Assembly (NCBI RefSeq): GCF_004217115.1
Contig: NZ_SHKN01000001.1
Span: 186,001 to 250,000, forward strand
Length of the DNA: 64,000 nucleotides
DNA from: Ancylomarina subtilis
GTDB taxonomy: Bacteria > Bacteroidota > Bacteroidia > Bacteroidales > Marinifilaceae
Reading direction: 5' to 3'
Shown here: positions 7,896-16,217 of the stretch, piece by piece
How positions within the stretch are numbered: position 1 is the stretch's first letter
Layout of the letters: each line of letters begins with the position of its first letter
Notes under the pieces: model-generated
Seen by the model: the letters and a program-made list of their open reading frames with translations, nothing else
Database searches by the model: none
Told to the model about the DNA's origin: nothing
Program-made: the position numbers and the translations under genes

Positions 7896-9338
7896 TTAAT
7901 ATCGTTTGTGTGAATAAATGGCTTTCATAATTCTGCCATAATCATACTCAGAGTTTATTTCCTGAGTTGATTGTATCAAAGCATCTTGAATTTTTTCGTT
8001 ATCCAAGTCTAACTTATTTATTGCTTCCATGAGGAAAGATGCATGCTCGTAGTCCGATGAAATATTATTCGATTTTTCAATCAACTCGACCTGTTGTTTT
8101 GTGGTTAAGCCCTCTTTATTTAGCATCATTTTATAGAGTTGACTCAATTCGTATGAAGACGATATCTTCTCTGAAGCCTCCATCAAAAAGTCAAAACCTT
8201 CATCACCAAGCTTATCATACTCCATAAAGTTCATTAATATTTCTTTATAGGAGTAGTCTGATGAGATATCATCCATCATTTCTTTGAATTTGGCCTTATT
8301 TTGTGGGGTTATCATTTCATGTTTAATCATGTTTTTCATGATCTGAGTATTTTCATAATCCGATGATATGCCCTGGCTTATTTCTATAATCTTATCAATA
8401 TTGTCAAGATCAAATAACTTTTCATTAATAACCGTTTTGATAATAATGCCTTTTTCATAATCAGAATCAATGTCATCGATTTTGTTCAGAATAAGATCCA
8501 ATTTAAAGTTCGAGTTTTTACCCTCTGAAATAGCCAGCTTGATAAGATTCGACTTTTCGAAGTCCGAGTCGATATTATTCAATGCCGAGATAAATAACTC
8601 AAAACTGGTTTCGTTCAGTTTGTTGTTTTTGAATACCGCATTCAATATTTGTGATAATTCATAATCAGATGAAACTTTGTGCAGACTATTAAAGAATTCC
8701 TGTGAAAGCAAACTATCGTCAATAAAGGCCTCACTGTGATTTTTAAAGATTTGAGATAGTTCGTAATCAGAATCGATATATGCAGGGAATTTCTCCAGGA
8801 GTTCTTGCTTTTCCTTTTTATCCAGCTCATTATTATCGAGTAGATAGTTGACCATACGTGATTTGAAGTAGTCACTATCTGTTTCTTCCAATTCGGAAAG
8901 GAAAGCCACAATACCACCTTTTTGGTAAATTTTGTTGACACGGTTTTTTAGATCTAAACCTGAGTTTCGTACAACATGAGGAAGAACCTCTACCATCCAT
9001 TCACGTCCTTTGGGTTCGAAAGCAACTTGTTTGTTGCCTTCAAAATAGAGTCTGTCCAGTTTGTTATTGCTTGATCGAAAATAAAGTTTACGTTTCATGC
9101 CAAAACTGACCATGCTTATCTTAAGATAACCATCATCGCTAATACTGATCACATCAGTGTAGTCATCATTGAATTCGATTTCACCATGCGTTGCTACTTT
9201 GATGTTTTCAGCATTCCAACTTGATCTCACAGAGCTGGTTAAATCTTTATCCTTTATGGTTGGATTCGCAACTGCCTGAGTGATTGACACGATCAGAATC
9301 AGAGCAAACAGACTTGTGATTTTAAGGAGCGTTTTCAT
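7896..9338 (-). CDS. Secreted protein with about ten 'SDYE' helical repeats
   Basis: I do not recognise a named family. With the start at 9338 the precursor has 480 residues. It begins with a clean signal peptide (MKTLLKITSLFALILI...QAVA-N), then a beta-rich segment (about 45-110), then roughly ten tandem repeats of 30-40 residues to the end. Each repeat starts with I-[DS]-S-D-[YF]-E and continues with a helix such as LSQILNAVF or KGIIIKTVI. This predicts a right-handed alpha-solenoid of protein-interaction type. Similar SDYE repeats occur in Bacteroidota and proteobacterial proteins linked to M56/BlaR-type regulators, but no such peptidase is here. A longer reading frame to 9416 is disfavoured because a TATTTTTG promoter element (9359-9366) lies inside it. 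Confidence 0.8.
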   Translation of the reverse strand: MKTLLKITSLFALILIVSITQAVANPTIKDKDLTSSVRSSWNAENIKVATHGEIEFNDDYTDVISISDDGYLKISMVSFGMKRKLYFRSSNNKLDRLYFEGNKQVAFEPKGREWMVEVLPHVVRNSGLDLKNRVNKIYQKGGIVAFLSELEETDSDYFKSRMVNYLLDNNELDKKEKQELLEKFPAYIDSDYELSQIFKNHSEAFIDDSLLSQEFFNSLHKVSSDYELSQILNAVFKNNKLNETSFELFISALNNIDSDFEKSNLIKLAISEGKNSNFKLDLILNKIDDIDSDYEKGIIIKTVINEKLFDLDNIDKIIEISQGISSDYENTQIMKNMIKHEMITPQNKAKFKEMMDDISSDYSYKEILMNFMEYDKLGDEGFDFLMEASEKISSSYELSQLYKMMLNKEGLTTKQQVELIEKSNNISSDYEHASFLMEAINKLDLDNEKIQDALIQSTQEINSEYDYGRIMKAIYSHKRY

Positions 9339-9358
9339 ATGCAAGGGTTTAATTTTTA

Positions 9359-9366
9359 CAAAAATA
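9359..9366 (-). promoter_or_regulatory. -7 promoter element of the repeat-protein gene
   Basis: TATTTTTG on the minus strand fits the TAnnTTTG element. It places transcription start close to 9352, about 14 bases before the ATG at 9338. No good TTTG is present at the -33 position, so the call is tentative. Confidence 0.4.
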
Positions 9367-9544
9367 AACGAGTGAGCCACATGTGTTTTGAATTGTCTCA
9401 CATTTTCTAAGAACAATATTCAGGAAAAGTTCAGGAAATTAAAAGACAATTGACATCAATTGTTGAATATCTGTCATGAATTGTAAAGAATATGTAATTC
9501 TGAAGAAATTAGCCCTGAAAAATAAGGACGGGGGAGGGGAAAAT

Positions 9545-9577
9545 AAAAAACCACTCCCGGAAAAAGGAGTGGCTTTT
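9545..9577 (-). terminator. Terminator of the rpsF-rpsR-rplI operon
   Basis: CCACTCC (9551-9557) pairs with GGAGTGG (9566-9572). Read on the minus strand the hairpin is followed by TTTTTTATTTT. It lies about 65 bp past the rplI stop codon. Confidence 0.9.
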
Positions 9578-9637
9578 ATATGTTTGTTTGAAAAGATTTA
9601 AGTTGTGTCTTAACTTAAATTAATTGAGCTGTTCAGA

Positions 9638-10081
9638 TTATTCTGATACAACTTCGAAAGCGATATCTACTTTCACTTCTTTATGAAGTTTTACTGTAGC
9701 AGTATATTTACCGATTTCTTTAATAGCATCTTTGATTACGATAACTTTTCTGTCAATCTCAAATCCTTTAGCTTCTAAAGCTTCAGCAATTTGAATATTG
9801 TTTACAGAACCGAAAATCTTACCAGTAGTACTAGTTTTAGCACCTAAAGTTAAGGTTACAGCTTCAAGTTTTTTCGCAAGCTCAAGAGCTTCGTTTTTGA
9901 TTTTTTCCTGCTTATGAGCACTTTGTCTCATATTCTCAGCATGCATTTTTTTAGCAGACTCGGTTGCTAAAACTGCCATTCCTGTAGGAATCAAATAATT
10001 TCTTCCGTAACCATTCTTAACAGTTACGATATCGTTCTTATATCCTAAAGTATGGATATCTTGTTTTAAGATGACTTCCAT
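9638..10081 (-). CDS. rplI: 50S ribosomal protein L9
   Basis: Large-subunit protein bL9, which binds 23S rRNA at the base of the L1 stalk and helps maintain reading frame. The 147-residue length is standard. The N-terminal domain starts MEVILKQDIHTLGYKNDIVTVKNGYGRNYLIPTGMA, divided here by the conserved G-Y-G-R-N-Y-L signature. It is joined by a long helix (about 41-75) to the C-terminal domain, with TGKIFGSVNN. It is the third gene of the S6-S18-L9 operon, 24 bp after rpsR. Confidence 0.98.
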   Translation of the reverse strand: MEVILKQDIHTLGYKNDIVTVKNGYGRNYLIPTGMAVLATESAKKMHAENMRQSAHKQEKIKNEALELAKKLEAVTLTLGAKTSTTGKIFGSVNNIQIAEALEAKGFEIDRKVIVIKDAIKEIGKYTATVKLHKEVKVDIAFEVVSE

Positions 10082-10105
10082 TTCGTTTCCTCCTTCTTTA
10101 AAAGA

Positions 10106-10375
10106 TTATTTCATCATGTCAGTTACGTAAGGTAGAAGTGCTAAATGACGTGCACGCTTTACAGCTGTAGCTACCTTTCTTTGATATTTTAAAGAAGTAC
10201 CAGTGATACGACGTGGTAAAATCTTTCCTTGCTCGTTTAAGAATTTCTTAAGGAACTCAGGATCTTTATAATCAATAAATTTGATCTTGTTCTTCTTAAA
10301 ACGACAGTACTTTTTCTTTTTGATCTCAACAGTTGGTGGAGTCAAATATCTGATTTCTGATTGATTCTGTGCCAT
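10106..10375 (-). CDS. rpsR: 30S ribosomal protein S18
   Basis: Small-subunit protein bS18, which forms a heterodimer with S6 on the central domain of 16S rRNA. It has 89 residues, and the conserved core runs from [18 protein letters not shown] through [15 protein letters not shown] to the end. The ATG lies two bases after the rpsF stop codon, so translation of the two partners is tightly linked, which suits their 1:1 assembly. Confidence 0.98.
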   Translation of the reverse strand: MAQNQSEIRYLTPPTVEIKKKKYCRFKKNKIKFIDYKDPEFLKKFLNEQGKILPRRITGTSLKYQRKVATAVKRARHLALLPYVTDMMK

Positions 10376-10377
10376 GA

Positions 10378-10728
10378 CTATTTCTCCTCTTTAGATGCTT
10401 TAAGGTTTCCTTTTCTTTTAATTGAATACTCGTATGCGTATTTATCAAGTTTGAAAGTTAAGAAACGGATGATTTTCTCGTCACGTCTGTAGTTAAGTTC
10501 CAATTTCTCGATTAATTCACCTGGAGCTTCAAATTGTAGCAATTGGTAAAAACCAGTGCTTTTCTTTTGAATAGGATAAGCCAATTTGCGCAGTCCCCAA
10601 TTCTCCTCATTTGTAATCTTACCACCATTGTCAGTAATAAGAGCCTTGAATTTTTCTGCCGCTTCCTTTACCTGAGCTTCAGATAAAACGGGAGTTACAA
10701 TGAAAACGGTCTCGTAATGATTCAACAT
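10378..10728 (-). CDS. rpsF: 30S ribosomal protein S6
   Basis: Small-subunit protein bS6 of 116 residues, partner of S18 in the ribosome platform. It starts [17 protein letters not shown]. It shows the ferredoxin-like fold's conserved [21 protein letters not shown] segment and [14 protein letters not shown], and ends with the usual charged tail. It is the first gene of the rpsF-rpsR-rplI operon and has the best-matching promoter in the window (10781-10811). I looked for the known S6:S18 leader motif in the roughly 50-base leader and could not convince myself that it is present. Confidence 0.98.
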   Translation of the reverse strand: MLNHYETVFIVTPVLSEAQVKEAAEKFKALITDNGGKITNEENWGLRKLAYPIQKKSTGFYQLLQFEAPGELIEKLELNYRRDEKIIRFLTFKLDKYAYEYSIKRKGNLKASKEEK

Positions 10729-10780
10729 AATTTAAAAATGTTTAATTAATAAACTAATTATTAATAGTTTTACTAAGCCG

Positions 10781-10811
10781 CAAAAGTAGTTAATCTTTTT
10801 TAATATTCAAA
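10781..10811 (-). promoter_or_regulatory. Promoter of the rpsF operon
   Basis: Minus-strand TTTG (10808-10811), exactly 19 spacer bases, then TACTTTTG (10781-10788). This is a full match to the Bacteroidota TTTG-N19-TAnnTTTG promoter. Transcription should start near 10775, leaving a leader of about 45-50 bases. Confidence 0.85.
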
Positions 10812-11060
10812 TTCCCTTAGGCCATAAGTTTTTCTAGTTGATTTCTTCCTTTTCATCTCCCAAGGTTTTTTTTGAGTCTAGCTTATTTTTGATTAAATTG
10901 TATAATGAACTTAATGATAAGTGGACTGGCTGTTGTGTGCTCAATAACTATTGATTTTACAGCTAAATCTCACCGATTGTTAATTCACAGATTTGTTCCA
11001 TTATTTATTAGTCGTAATGGTAGACGTATTATAGTATAAACCATTTCTAAATCGACACGT
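10812..11060. other. Intergenic region, nothing recognised
   Basis: Together with the rpsF promoter this gap between divergent genes spans 332 bp. The part nearest the + strand stress-protein gene is AT-rich and contains no TAnnTTTG element that I would call, no clear hairpin and no reading frame with gene character. Confidence 0.5.
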
Positions 11061-12185
11061 ATGAAAGACAGGATTGTAACTTTAGCAACTTGCAGCTATA
11101 CTCGGGCAGAATTATTAAAGAGTTGTTTGGAATCAGAAGGGGTTGAGTGTTTCTTGAAAAACATCAACTTATTGCAGTCAGCAATAGGAAGTGGTGTTAA
11201 ACTCAGGATCCGTGAAGAGGATTTGATTAAGGCTTTACAAATTATCGAAGATTTTAAGTTGAGCTATGTTGAAAAAGATGAAGACACACTGGGCTTTGAT
11301 TCTCAAATAGTTTTAAATCGGATAATGGTTCCTGTTGATTTTTCCGACACAACACCACGCATCTGTGATTATGCTTATAATCTGGCTGTAAAATTTCAAG
11401 CTGATATTCTGTTGTTTCACACTTATTTTGCTTCCGCAATCGAAACGGTTCCTTTCTCCGACAGTTATACTTATAATGCCACTGTTGTTGAAGTTTTAGC
11501 TGAGGTTGAGAAGAATGCCACAAAGAAAATTCAGGAGTTAAAAGATTATTTAATTGCCAGAGTTAAAAAAGATAAGGTGGATGGGGTCGAGATCGATGTG
11601 GCTTTGTCAGGTGGTATTGCAAGTTCTGAGATTATAGGCATGACTAAAACATATAAGCCAGATCTTTTGGTTATGGGTAGTCGCGGAGAGACCGCTGGAA
11701 CATCCAATCTTCTTGGGTCTGTTGTTTCTTCAATCATTGATAATGTTAATGTGCCGATGTTGATTTTATCAGACAAAGGAGAAAATCCGGATTTAGATAA
11801 GATTAAAGAGGTGATGTATGCAACTAATTTTGATAGGGCTGATTTTAAGGCTATTGCAACACTTAAGTTTATTACTGCCCCTTTCTTAATGAATTTACAT
11901 TGTGTTCATTTTGAGGAGGATACTGAGAAGTATTCTCTGGAAGAGCATCGGATGGGAATGTTGCGAAAGTATCTGAAACGCACATTGGGGGATGATACCA
12001 TCCAATGTGAAGTCTTTAAAAATGAAGATAAAATGAAGGGGATTGAAGCCTATGTGCAAGATAATAATATTGGTCTGATTGCTATTATGGCTAGAAAACA
12101 CAATTTGCTTGAGCGACTATTTTTTGGTCAGATGTCGCGTAAGCTTTTTGTAAAAACACACATGCCAATTCTCATTTTTCATTAA
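11061..12185 (+). CDS. Tandem universal stress protein with DUF2007-like N-terminal domain
   Basis: Cytoplasmic stress-response protein of 374 residues. Residues 1-75 resemble the DUF2007 'putative signal-transducing' domain: RAELLKSCLESEGVECFLKN, then RIREEDLIKALQIIEDF. Two Usp domains follow. Domain 1 (about 92-240) has IMVPVDFSDTTPRICDYAYNLA at its start, divided by the usual Asp, and the nucleotide-binding loop MGSRGETAG..NLLGSVVSSI. Domain 2 (about 250-374) is more diverged: its loop reads MARKHNLLERLFFGQMSRKL, without the G-x2-G core, so it probably does not bind ATP. The combination of a ligand-sensing N-terminal domain with Usp repeats is unusual. Role inferred: stress or starvation response. 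Confidence 0.85.
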   Translation: MKDRIVTLATCSYTRAELLKSCLESEGVECFLKNINLLQSAIGSGVKLRIREEDLIKALQIIEDFKLSYVEKDEDTLGFDSQIVLNRIMVPVDFSDTTPRICDYAYNLAVKFQADILLFHTYFASAIETVPFSDSYTYNATVVEVLAEVEKNATKKIQELKDYLIARVKKDKVDGVEIDVALSGGIASSEIIGMTKTYKPDLLVMGSRGETAGTSNLLGSVVSSIIDNVNVPMLILSDKGENPDLDKIKEVMYATNFDRADFKAIATLKFITAPFLMNLHCVHFEEDTEKYSLEEHRMGMLRKYLKRTLGDDTIQCEVFKNEDKMKGIEAYVQDNNIGLIAIMARKHNLLERLFFGQMSRKLFVKTHMPILIFH

Positions 12186-12214
12186 ATAATACTGTCGTCT
12201 GATTTTTCGGTGTT

Positions 12215-12257
12215 GAAAAAAGGGGTATCGAAACTGTATTGTTTCGACACCCCTTTT
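12215..12257. terminator. Bidirectional terminator between the stress-protein gene and cysK
   Basis: AAAAAAGGGGT(A)TCGAAAC pairs with GTTTCGACACCCCTTTT around a TGTATT loop. It has A/T tracts on both flanks and can end the + strand gene at 12185 and the - strand cysK gene at 12268. Confidence 0.9.
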
Positions 12258-12267
12258 GTAATTCCGT

Positions 12268-13179
12268 TTAGAACAAGCCTTCTGTAGAAAGGTATCGCTC
12301 TCCCGTATCGTAGTTAAATGTTAAGATTCTGGCATTTGCTCCAAATTCCTCTTTTTTCTTATTTATAGCTGCTAAAGAGGCACCCGTTGAAATACCAGCC
12401 AGAATTCCTTCTTCTTTGGCTAGTTTTCTGACCATAGAGAAAGCTTCTTCTTGCGATACCTTTATAGCACCATCAAGGACGTTAAGATTTAAATTTGCAG
12501 GAATGAATCCAGCTCCAATTCCCTGTAGGGGGTGAGGTCCTGGAGCACCACCACTAATAACAGGGGAAGCTTCCGGTTCTACGGCAAATACTTTTAAGTT
12601 TGGAAATTTGGCTTTTAATATTTCGCCCACACCTGTGATGTGGCCTCCTGTTCCCACACCTGTAACAAGATAATCTATTCCGTCAGGAAAATCATTGATG
12701 ATTTCCTGAGCTGTTGTTTGTCTGTGGATTTCTACATTCGCTTCATTGTCGAATTGTGAAGGCATCCAGCTGTTTTCGTTGGCCTGAATCAATTCTTCAG
12801 CTTTAGCGATGGCACCTTTCATACCCAATTCGCGAGGGGTTAAAACAAATTCAGCCCCATAAGCAGACATCAGTTTTCTACGTTCAATCGACATGGAATC
12901 AGGCATAACAAGGATCAGTTTGTAGCCTTTAACCGCTGCAACCATAGCTAAGCCAACACCCGTATTCCCCGATGTTGGTTCAATAATAGTGGCGTCTTTT
13001 TTTAGTATGCCATCTTTCTCGGCCTGTTCGATCATCGAAAGGGCAATTCTATCTTTAATACTACCACCAGGATTGTTGCGTTCAAGCTTGATCCAGGCTT
13101 TTGTGTTTTGTCCCAGTACCTTGTTGATTTTTACAACAGGCGTTTTTCCGATATTCTCTAAAATAGTGTCTAATTTCAT
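12268..13179 (-). CDS. cysK: Cysteine synthase A (O-acetylserine sulfhydrylase)
   Basis: PLP enzyme that makes L-cysteine from O-acetylserine and sulfide. The 303-residue protein has the full family pattern. Lys42 in [10 protein letters not shown] forms the PLP Schiff base, [11 protein letters not shown] binds the substrate carboxylate, [10 protein letters not shown] binds the PLP phosphate, and [11 protein letters not shown] and GISTGAS complete the site. It lies 28 bp downstream of the serine acetyltransferase gene and shares its transcript, so both enzymes of the pathway come under the poly-Cys leader at 14151-14258. CysK and CysE commonly associate as a complex. Confidence 0.97.
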   Translation of the reverse strand: MKLDTILENIGKTPVVKINKVLGQNTKAWIKLERNNPGGSIKDRIALSMIEQAEKDGILKKDATIIEPTSGNTGVGLAMVAAVKGYKLILVMPDSMSIERRKLMSAYGAEFVLTPRELGMKGAIAKAEELIQANENSWMPSQFDNEANVEIHRQTTAQEIINDFPDGIDYLVTGVGTGGHITGVGEILKAKFPNLKVFAVEPEASPVISGGAPGPHPLQGIGAGFIPANLNLNVLDGAIKVSQEEAFSMVRKLAKEEGILAGISTGASLAAINKKKEEFGANARILTFNYDTGERYLSTEGLF

Positions 13180-13207
13180 GATTGTTTATTTTTTTAGTTT
13201 GTGAATT

Positions 13208-14047
13208 TTAAATTTGAAAATCGATGATATTGCTTTCATCGATATTTGATCTGACCTTTATTTTATGTGTGTGATAAACCAATGAATTCGAATCAACACT
13301 TGATGTCAACCACACATTACCTCCAATGATGCTGTTTTTGCCAATGATGGTGTCTCCGCCGAGGATGGTTGCATTTGAATAAATGATAACATTGTCCTCA
13401 ACGGTAGGGTGACGTTTCTTTTTTGCCAGACTCTTTTTTACTTGCAAAGCACCAAGCGTAACCCCTTGATATATTTTAACATTGTTTTTTATTAGGGCAG
13501 TTTCACCAATAACAACGCCGGTACCGTGATCTATAAAAAAGGATTCTCCAATTTGCGCACCAGGATGAATGTCGATACCTGTTTTTGAATGAGCATATTC
13601 GCTCATTAGTCTCGGAATAATAGGAATTCCGGCTTTATGGAGTTCATGGCTGAGTCGGTACACCATAATGGCAAAAAAACCGGGATAGGAAACAATGACT
13701 TCGCCCAGCGTTCTTGCTGCAGGGTCGAAATCCTGAATGGCCTGAGCATCTAATAAGAGTTCTTTATAAACCTTAGGTAGAGTTATCATAAATTGTTTTG
13801 ATAAATCATCAATCGATTTATTGAGCTTTTCTTTGACGGGAAGAAGCAAGAGTTTTAAATGCGTTTCCAATTGTACCAAAAGAGCTTCCTGTGCGCAATG
13901 ACTCTTCGACCTTCGGGCACTGATTGGAAACAAGGTGTTCATGGCTTCTTCAACAAAATTTTGACTTAAATCTCTACTGGGAAGATCGAGTTCGTTAATT
14001 TCGCGTGAAGCTTGGAGCTCTTCCATAACTTTCGATAGATAGTTCAT
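13208..14047 (-). CDS. cysE: Serine O-acetyltransferase
   Basis: Transfers acetyl from acetyl-CoA to serine, the first committed step of cysteine synthesis. The 279-residue protein has a helical N-terminal half and a left-handed beta-helix of hexapeptide repeats (about 150-262), with IDIHPGAQIGESFFIDHGTG and VVIGETALI. The His in FIDHGTG is the conserved catalytic region. The C terminus ends in ESNIIDFQI; the terminal Ile is the type of residue that docks into the CysK active site. The N-terminal extension resembles the long SAT form of Bacteroidota. The gene is first in the cysE-cysK operon and follows a leader peptide with nine cysteines. Confidence 0.95.
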   Translation of the reverse strand: MNYLSKVMEELQASREINELDLPSRDLSQNFVEEAMNTLFPISARRSKSHCAQEALLVQLETHLKLLLLPVKEKLNKSIDDLSKQFMITLPKVYKELLLDAQAIQDFDPAARTLGEVIVSYPGFFAIMVYRLSHELHKAGIPIIPRLMSEYAHSKTGIDIHPGAQIGESFFIDHGTGVVIGETALIKNNVKIYQGVTLGALQVKKSLAKKKRHPTVEDNVIIYSNATILGGDTIIGKNSIIGGNVWLTSSVDSNSLVYHTHKIKVRSNIDESNIIDFQI

Positions 14048-14082
14048 TCTTATCTGATTATAATATGTAATTGTAAAAGGAG

Positions 14083-14113
14083 AATTTGGGGTGCAGAAAA
14101 ACTGCCCAATTTA
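14083..14113 (-). terminator. Candidate attenuator hairpin upstream of cysE
   Basis: On the minus strand, AATTGGGCAG and CTGCACCCCAAATT fold back around a TTTTT loop, with small bulges. TCTCCTTTTAC follows. The hairpin lies 37 bases after the stop of the poly-Cys leader and 36 bases before the cysE start, the position expected for an attenuator. The T-tract is short, so whether it terminates alone is uncertain. Confidence 0.45.
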
Positions 14114-14150
14114 AATTGAAAGTCTATAAAAAAGGATAAAACCTATAGAA

Positions 14151-14258
14151 CTAACAACAGGGGGTACAACAGCAGCAACAACAACAGTTTAAGTTGCTGG
14201 TCGAGAAAGATGTGTTTGAGTTGAAAGAGTTTAGTCGTGTAGACGCAAACAAATACAT
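14151..14258 (-). CDS. Poly-cysteine leader peptide upstream of cysE-cysK
   Basis: Short reading frame of 35 codons, ATG at 14258 and TAG at 14151-14153. The peptide begins MYLFASTRLNSF, continues as a Ser/Asn/Thr-rich stretch, and ends in seven consecutive Cys, Thr-Pro, and two final Cys: nine cysteines in its last eleven residues. It sits 103 bases before the serine acetyltransferase start on the same strand. Overlapping it, CAGCAAC (14193-14199) and GTTGCTG within the Cys codons form a perfect 7-base inverted repeat, and a second hairpin follows before cysE. This is the architecture of amino-acid attenuation: when Cys-tRNA is scarce, ribosomes would stall on the Cys codons and alter mRNA folding. 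Function is inferred, not shown. Poly-Cys leaders acting as cysteine attenuators are known in mycobacteria. Confidence 0.75.
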   Translation of the reverse strand: MYLFASTRLNSFNSNTSFSTSNLNCCCCCCCTPCC

Positions 14259-14334
14259 CTCAAAAACAGATTGAGATGTTGAATATGATGCGATATGACT
14301 ATTGTGTTCTCTCATTTGGAAATAAATTCTGAGA

Positions 14335-14342
14335 CAAATCTA
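14335..14342 (-). promoter_or_regulatory. -7 promoter element for the cysE-cysK transcript
   Basis: TAGATTTG on the minus strand fits TAnnTTTG. It would start transcription near 14329, leaving about 70 bases before the leader peptide. No clear TTTG lies 19 bases further upstream. The rest of the 380-bp gap (14048-14427) is occupied by the leader and attenuator. Confidence 0.4.
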
Positions 14343-14427
14343 AGGAATATTTTTCAATTTAATACTTCTTTGTCCGAATTGTTTTATGAAGTGTAATGAT
14401 ATGAACATAGTTTAAACGTTTTATCAT

Positions 14428-15516
14428 TTAAACATTCACTTTTAGTGCCATGGATTTAAATAAACACCAAACCTTCTCACCCTGAAAGAGTTTAAGTGAT
14501 TGACGCGATGTTTCGGTGATGGTTACTAATAATTTAAAGCCTACATCTACGAGACAATAGGTTTGATTTCCATGCTTGATAATTTGTAAAATAGTTCCCT
14601 CAAGTTGATTGCGAATGGAAACATTTTTTATCTGATTCAGGGCAATGGCAATATCTTCAGGACGAAGAGAAACATTGATTTCATCTCCTTTTTCAAAATG
14701 TTGCAATTGCTTATTTCGTTTGATCTTGATTATGCCCTTTGGGGTTGTTTTGCTTAATTCGAAGTAATCCGTATCAATGTGTTCAATTTTGAAAGGAATC
14801 ATGTTGTTTAATCCGGATTCTTCCATAATATCGATAAGCAAATCCTGTTCGATCAAATCGAGATAATTGCCTTGTGCTATAATTTGCCCATCTTTTACAA
14901 GGAGTAGTTTTTGACTTAGATTTAAAAGATCCGGTAAGTCATGACTAACCACCAGAATAGGCAGTTTCAGTTTCTGATTTATTTTAATGAGATAGGGGAT
15001 AATCTGCCGGCGTAATGATGCATCGAGGGCAGAAAAGGGTTCATCCATGAGTAAAAGTCGGGGTGAAGATAGCAGGCTGCGGCCAATGGCAACGCGTTGT
15101 TTTTCTCCACCAGATAGTTGTTTGGGGAATTTTGTGAGGAGAGTATCTATTTCCAGTAATTGAACAACCTCTTCGAGACTGATTTGTTGTTTGTCTTTTT
15201 TAATATATCGAGTGGCAAAAAGTAAATTTTGGTGCACATTCATGTGTGGGAATAAGCGCCCTTCTTGAAATACGTAACCTATTTTTCTCTTATGCGAAGG
15301 CGTGAATGTCTTTGTTTCACTATCGTCTAAAATATCATTGCCAATTGCGATCTGACCTTCGTCAAGTCTTTCTAATCCGGCAATCAGTTGTAAAAGACTC
15401 GATTTTCCAGCACCTGAAGCACCAAAAATCCCCGTAATGCCATCTGAAAAGTTGGCCTTCATATCTAAAGTGAAGTTGTCTTTAGACCATTTTATATTGA
15501 TAGAAAGTGTTGTCAT
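14428..15516 (-). CDS. modC: Molybdate ABC transporter ATP-binding protein
   Basis: ATPase subunit that powers molybdate import. The 362-residue protein has Walker A FGASGAGKSS (about 34-41), Q-loop VFQEGRLFPHM, signature LSGGEKQRVAIGRSLL, Walker B LLLMDEPFSALD and switch His in VVSHD. The C-terminal region (about 285-360) is a MOP/TOBE domain (LRPEDIAIA; GTILQIIKHG), which binds oxyanion and gives feedback control in ModC proteins. The start codon overlaps the modB stop by four bases, so the two are translationally coupled. Confidence 0.95.
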   Translation of the reverse strand: MTTLSINIKWSKDNFTLDMKANFSDGITGIFGASGAGKSSLLQLIAGLERLDEGQIAIGNDILDDSETKTFTPSHKRKIGYVFQEGRLFPHMNVHQNLLFATRYIKKDKQQISLEEVVQLLEIDTLLTKFPKQLSGGEKQRVAIGRSLLSSPRLLLMDEPFSALDASLRRQIIPYLIKINQKLKLPILVVSHDLPDLLNLSQKLLLVKDGQIIAQGNYLDLIEQDLLIDIMEESGLNNMIPFKIEHIDTDYFELSKTTPKGIIKIKRNKQLQHFEKGDEINVSLRPEDIAIALNQIKNVSIRNQLEGTILQIIKHGNQTYCLVDVGFKLLVTITETSRQSLKLFQGEKVWCLFKSMALKVNV

Positions 15517-16217
15517 GCCTTGTATTTGCGATGATGTAGTTTTTTTACGAGTAGTTCAGAGCCCGCTATTGCAATAAAAGAAAAGAGTACAGCAACAATG
15601 AGTAGGCGAAACGCACTTGTTTCCTGACCTGGAACCTGAATGGCAGAATACAAGGCTAAAGGTAAGGTTTGTGTTTCTCCAGCTATATTTCCTGCAAAAA
15701 TAATGGTTGCACCAAATTCACCCAATGAGCGAGCAAAAGCGAGTATAAAACCTGATATTAAACCCGGTAGGGCTAATGGTAAGGTGATTCTGAAAAAACT
15801 TTGCCAACGATTCGCACCCAGCGTTTTTGCGGCTTCTTCGTAAGCCGGATCGATCATCTCAATAGATAAACGCATACTGCGTACACTCAGAGGGAAAGCA
15901 ACAAACATTGATGCAATAACGGCAGCGTAATAGGAGAAGGCTATTCTAATTCCTAAAACCTCATTTAAGAATTGCCCGATAAGACCATTGCGCCCTAAAA
16001 GAAGCAGAAGAATAAAACCTGTCGCTACGGGAGGAAGGACTAAAGGTAGATTGACGAGACCTTCCAATAGAAATTTGGCTTTAAACTTACGCCTTGCAAG
16101 AAACCAACCTGTGAATATGGCAAATGGCAGACAAAGTAAGGCGCTCCAAAAAGCGACTTGTAGAGAGAGCGTGATAGCTTCCCACTCGGTATTTGTAAAT
16201 TCGAAATAATTAGTCAT
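15513..16217 (-). CDS. modB: Molybdate ABC transporter permease
   Basis: Inner-membrane channel subunit of the molybdate importer. Starting at 16217 (MTNYFEFTNTEW) the protein has 234 residues; an upstream Met at 16232 is possible. Five to six hydrophobic segments are visible, and the EAA loop EEAAKTLGANRWQSFFRITLPLALPG (split by its conserved Gly) contacts ModC. The gene overlaps the end of modA by 8 bp and the start of modC by 4 bp, a tightly coupled modA-modB-modC operon. Confidence 0.95.
   Translation of the reverse strand: MTNYFEFTNTEWEAITLSLQVAFWSALLCLPFAIFTGWFLARRKFKAKFLLEGLVNLPLVLPPVATGFILLLLLGRNGLIGQFLNEVLGIRIAFSYYAAVIASMFVAFPLSVRSMRLSIEMIDPAYEEAAKTLGANRWQSFFRITLPLALPGLISGFILAFARSLGEFGATIIFAGNIAGETQTLPLALYSAIQVPGQETSAFRLLIVAVLFSFIAIAGSELLVKKLHHRKYKA

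Noticed and set aside
7896-9338. CRISPR or tandem DNA repeat
   Set aside because: The periodicity is at the protein level (SDYE repeats with varied codons); spacing is irregular and there are no identical DNA repeats.
10729-10775. S6:S18-binding autoregulatory RNA leader of rpsF
   Set aside because: The leader is short and I could not find the expected bulged CCG-containing stem; a covariance-model search would be decisive.
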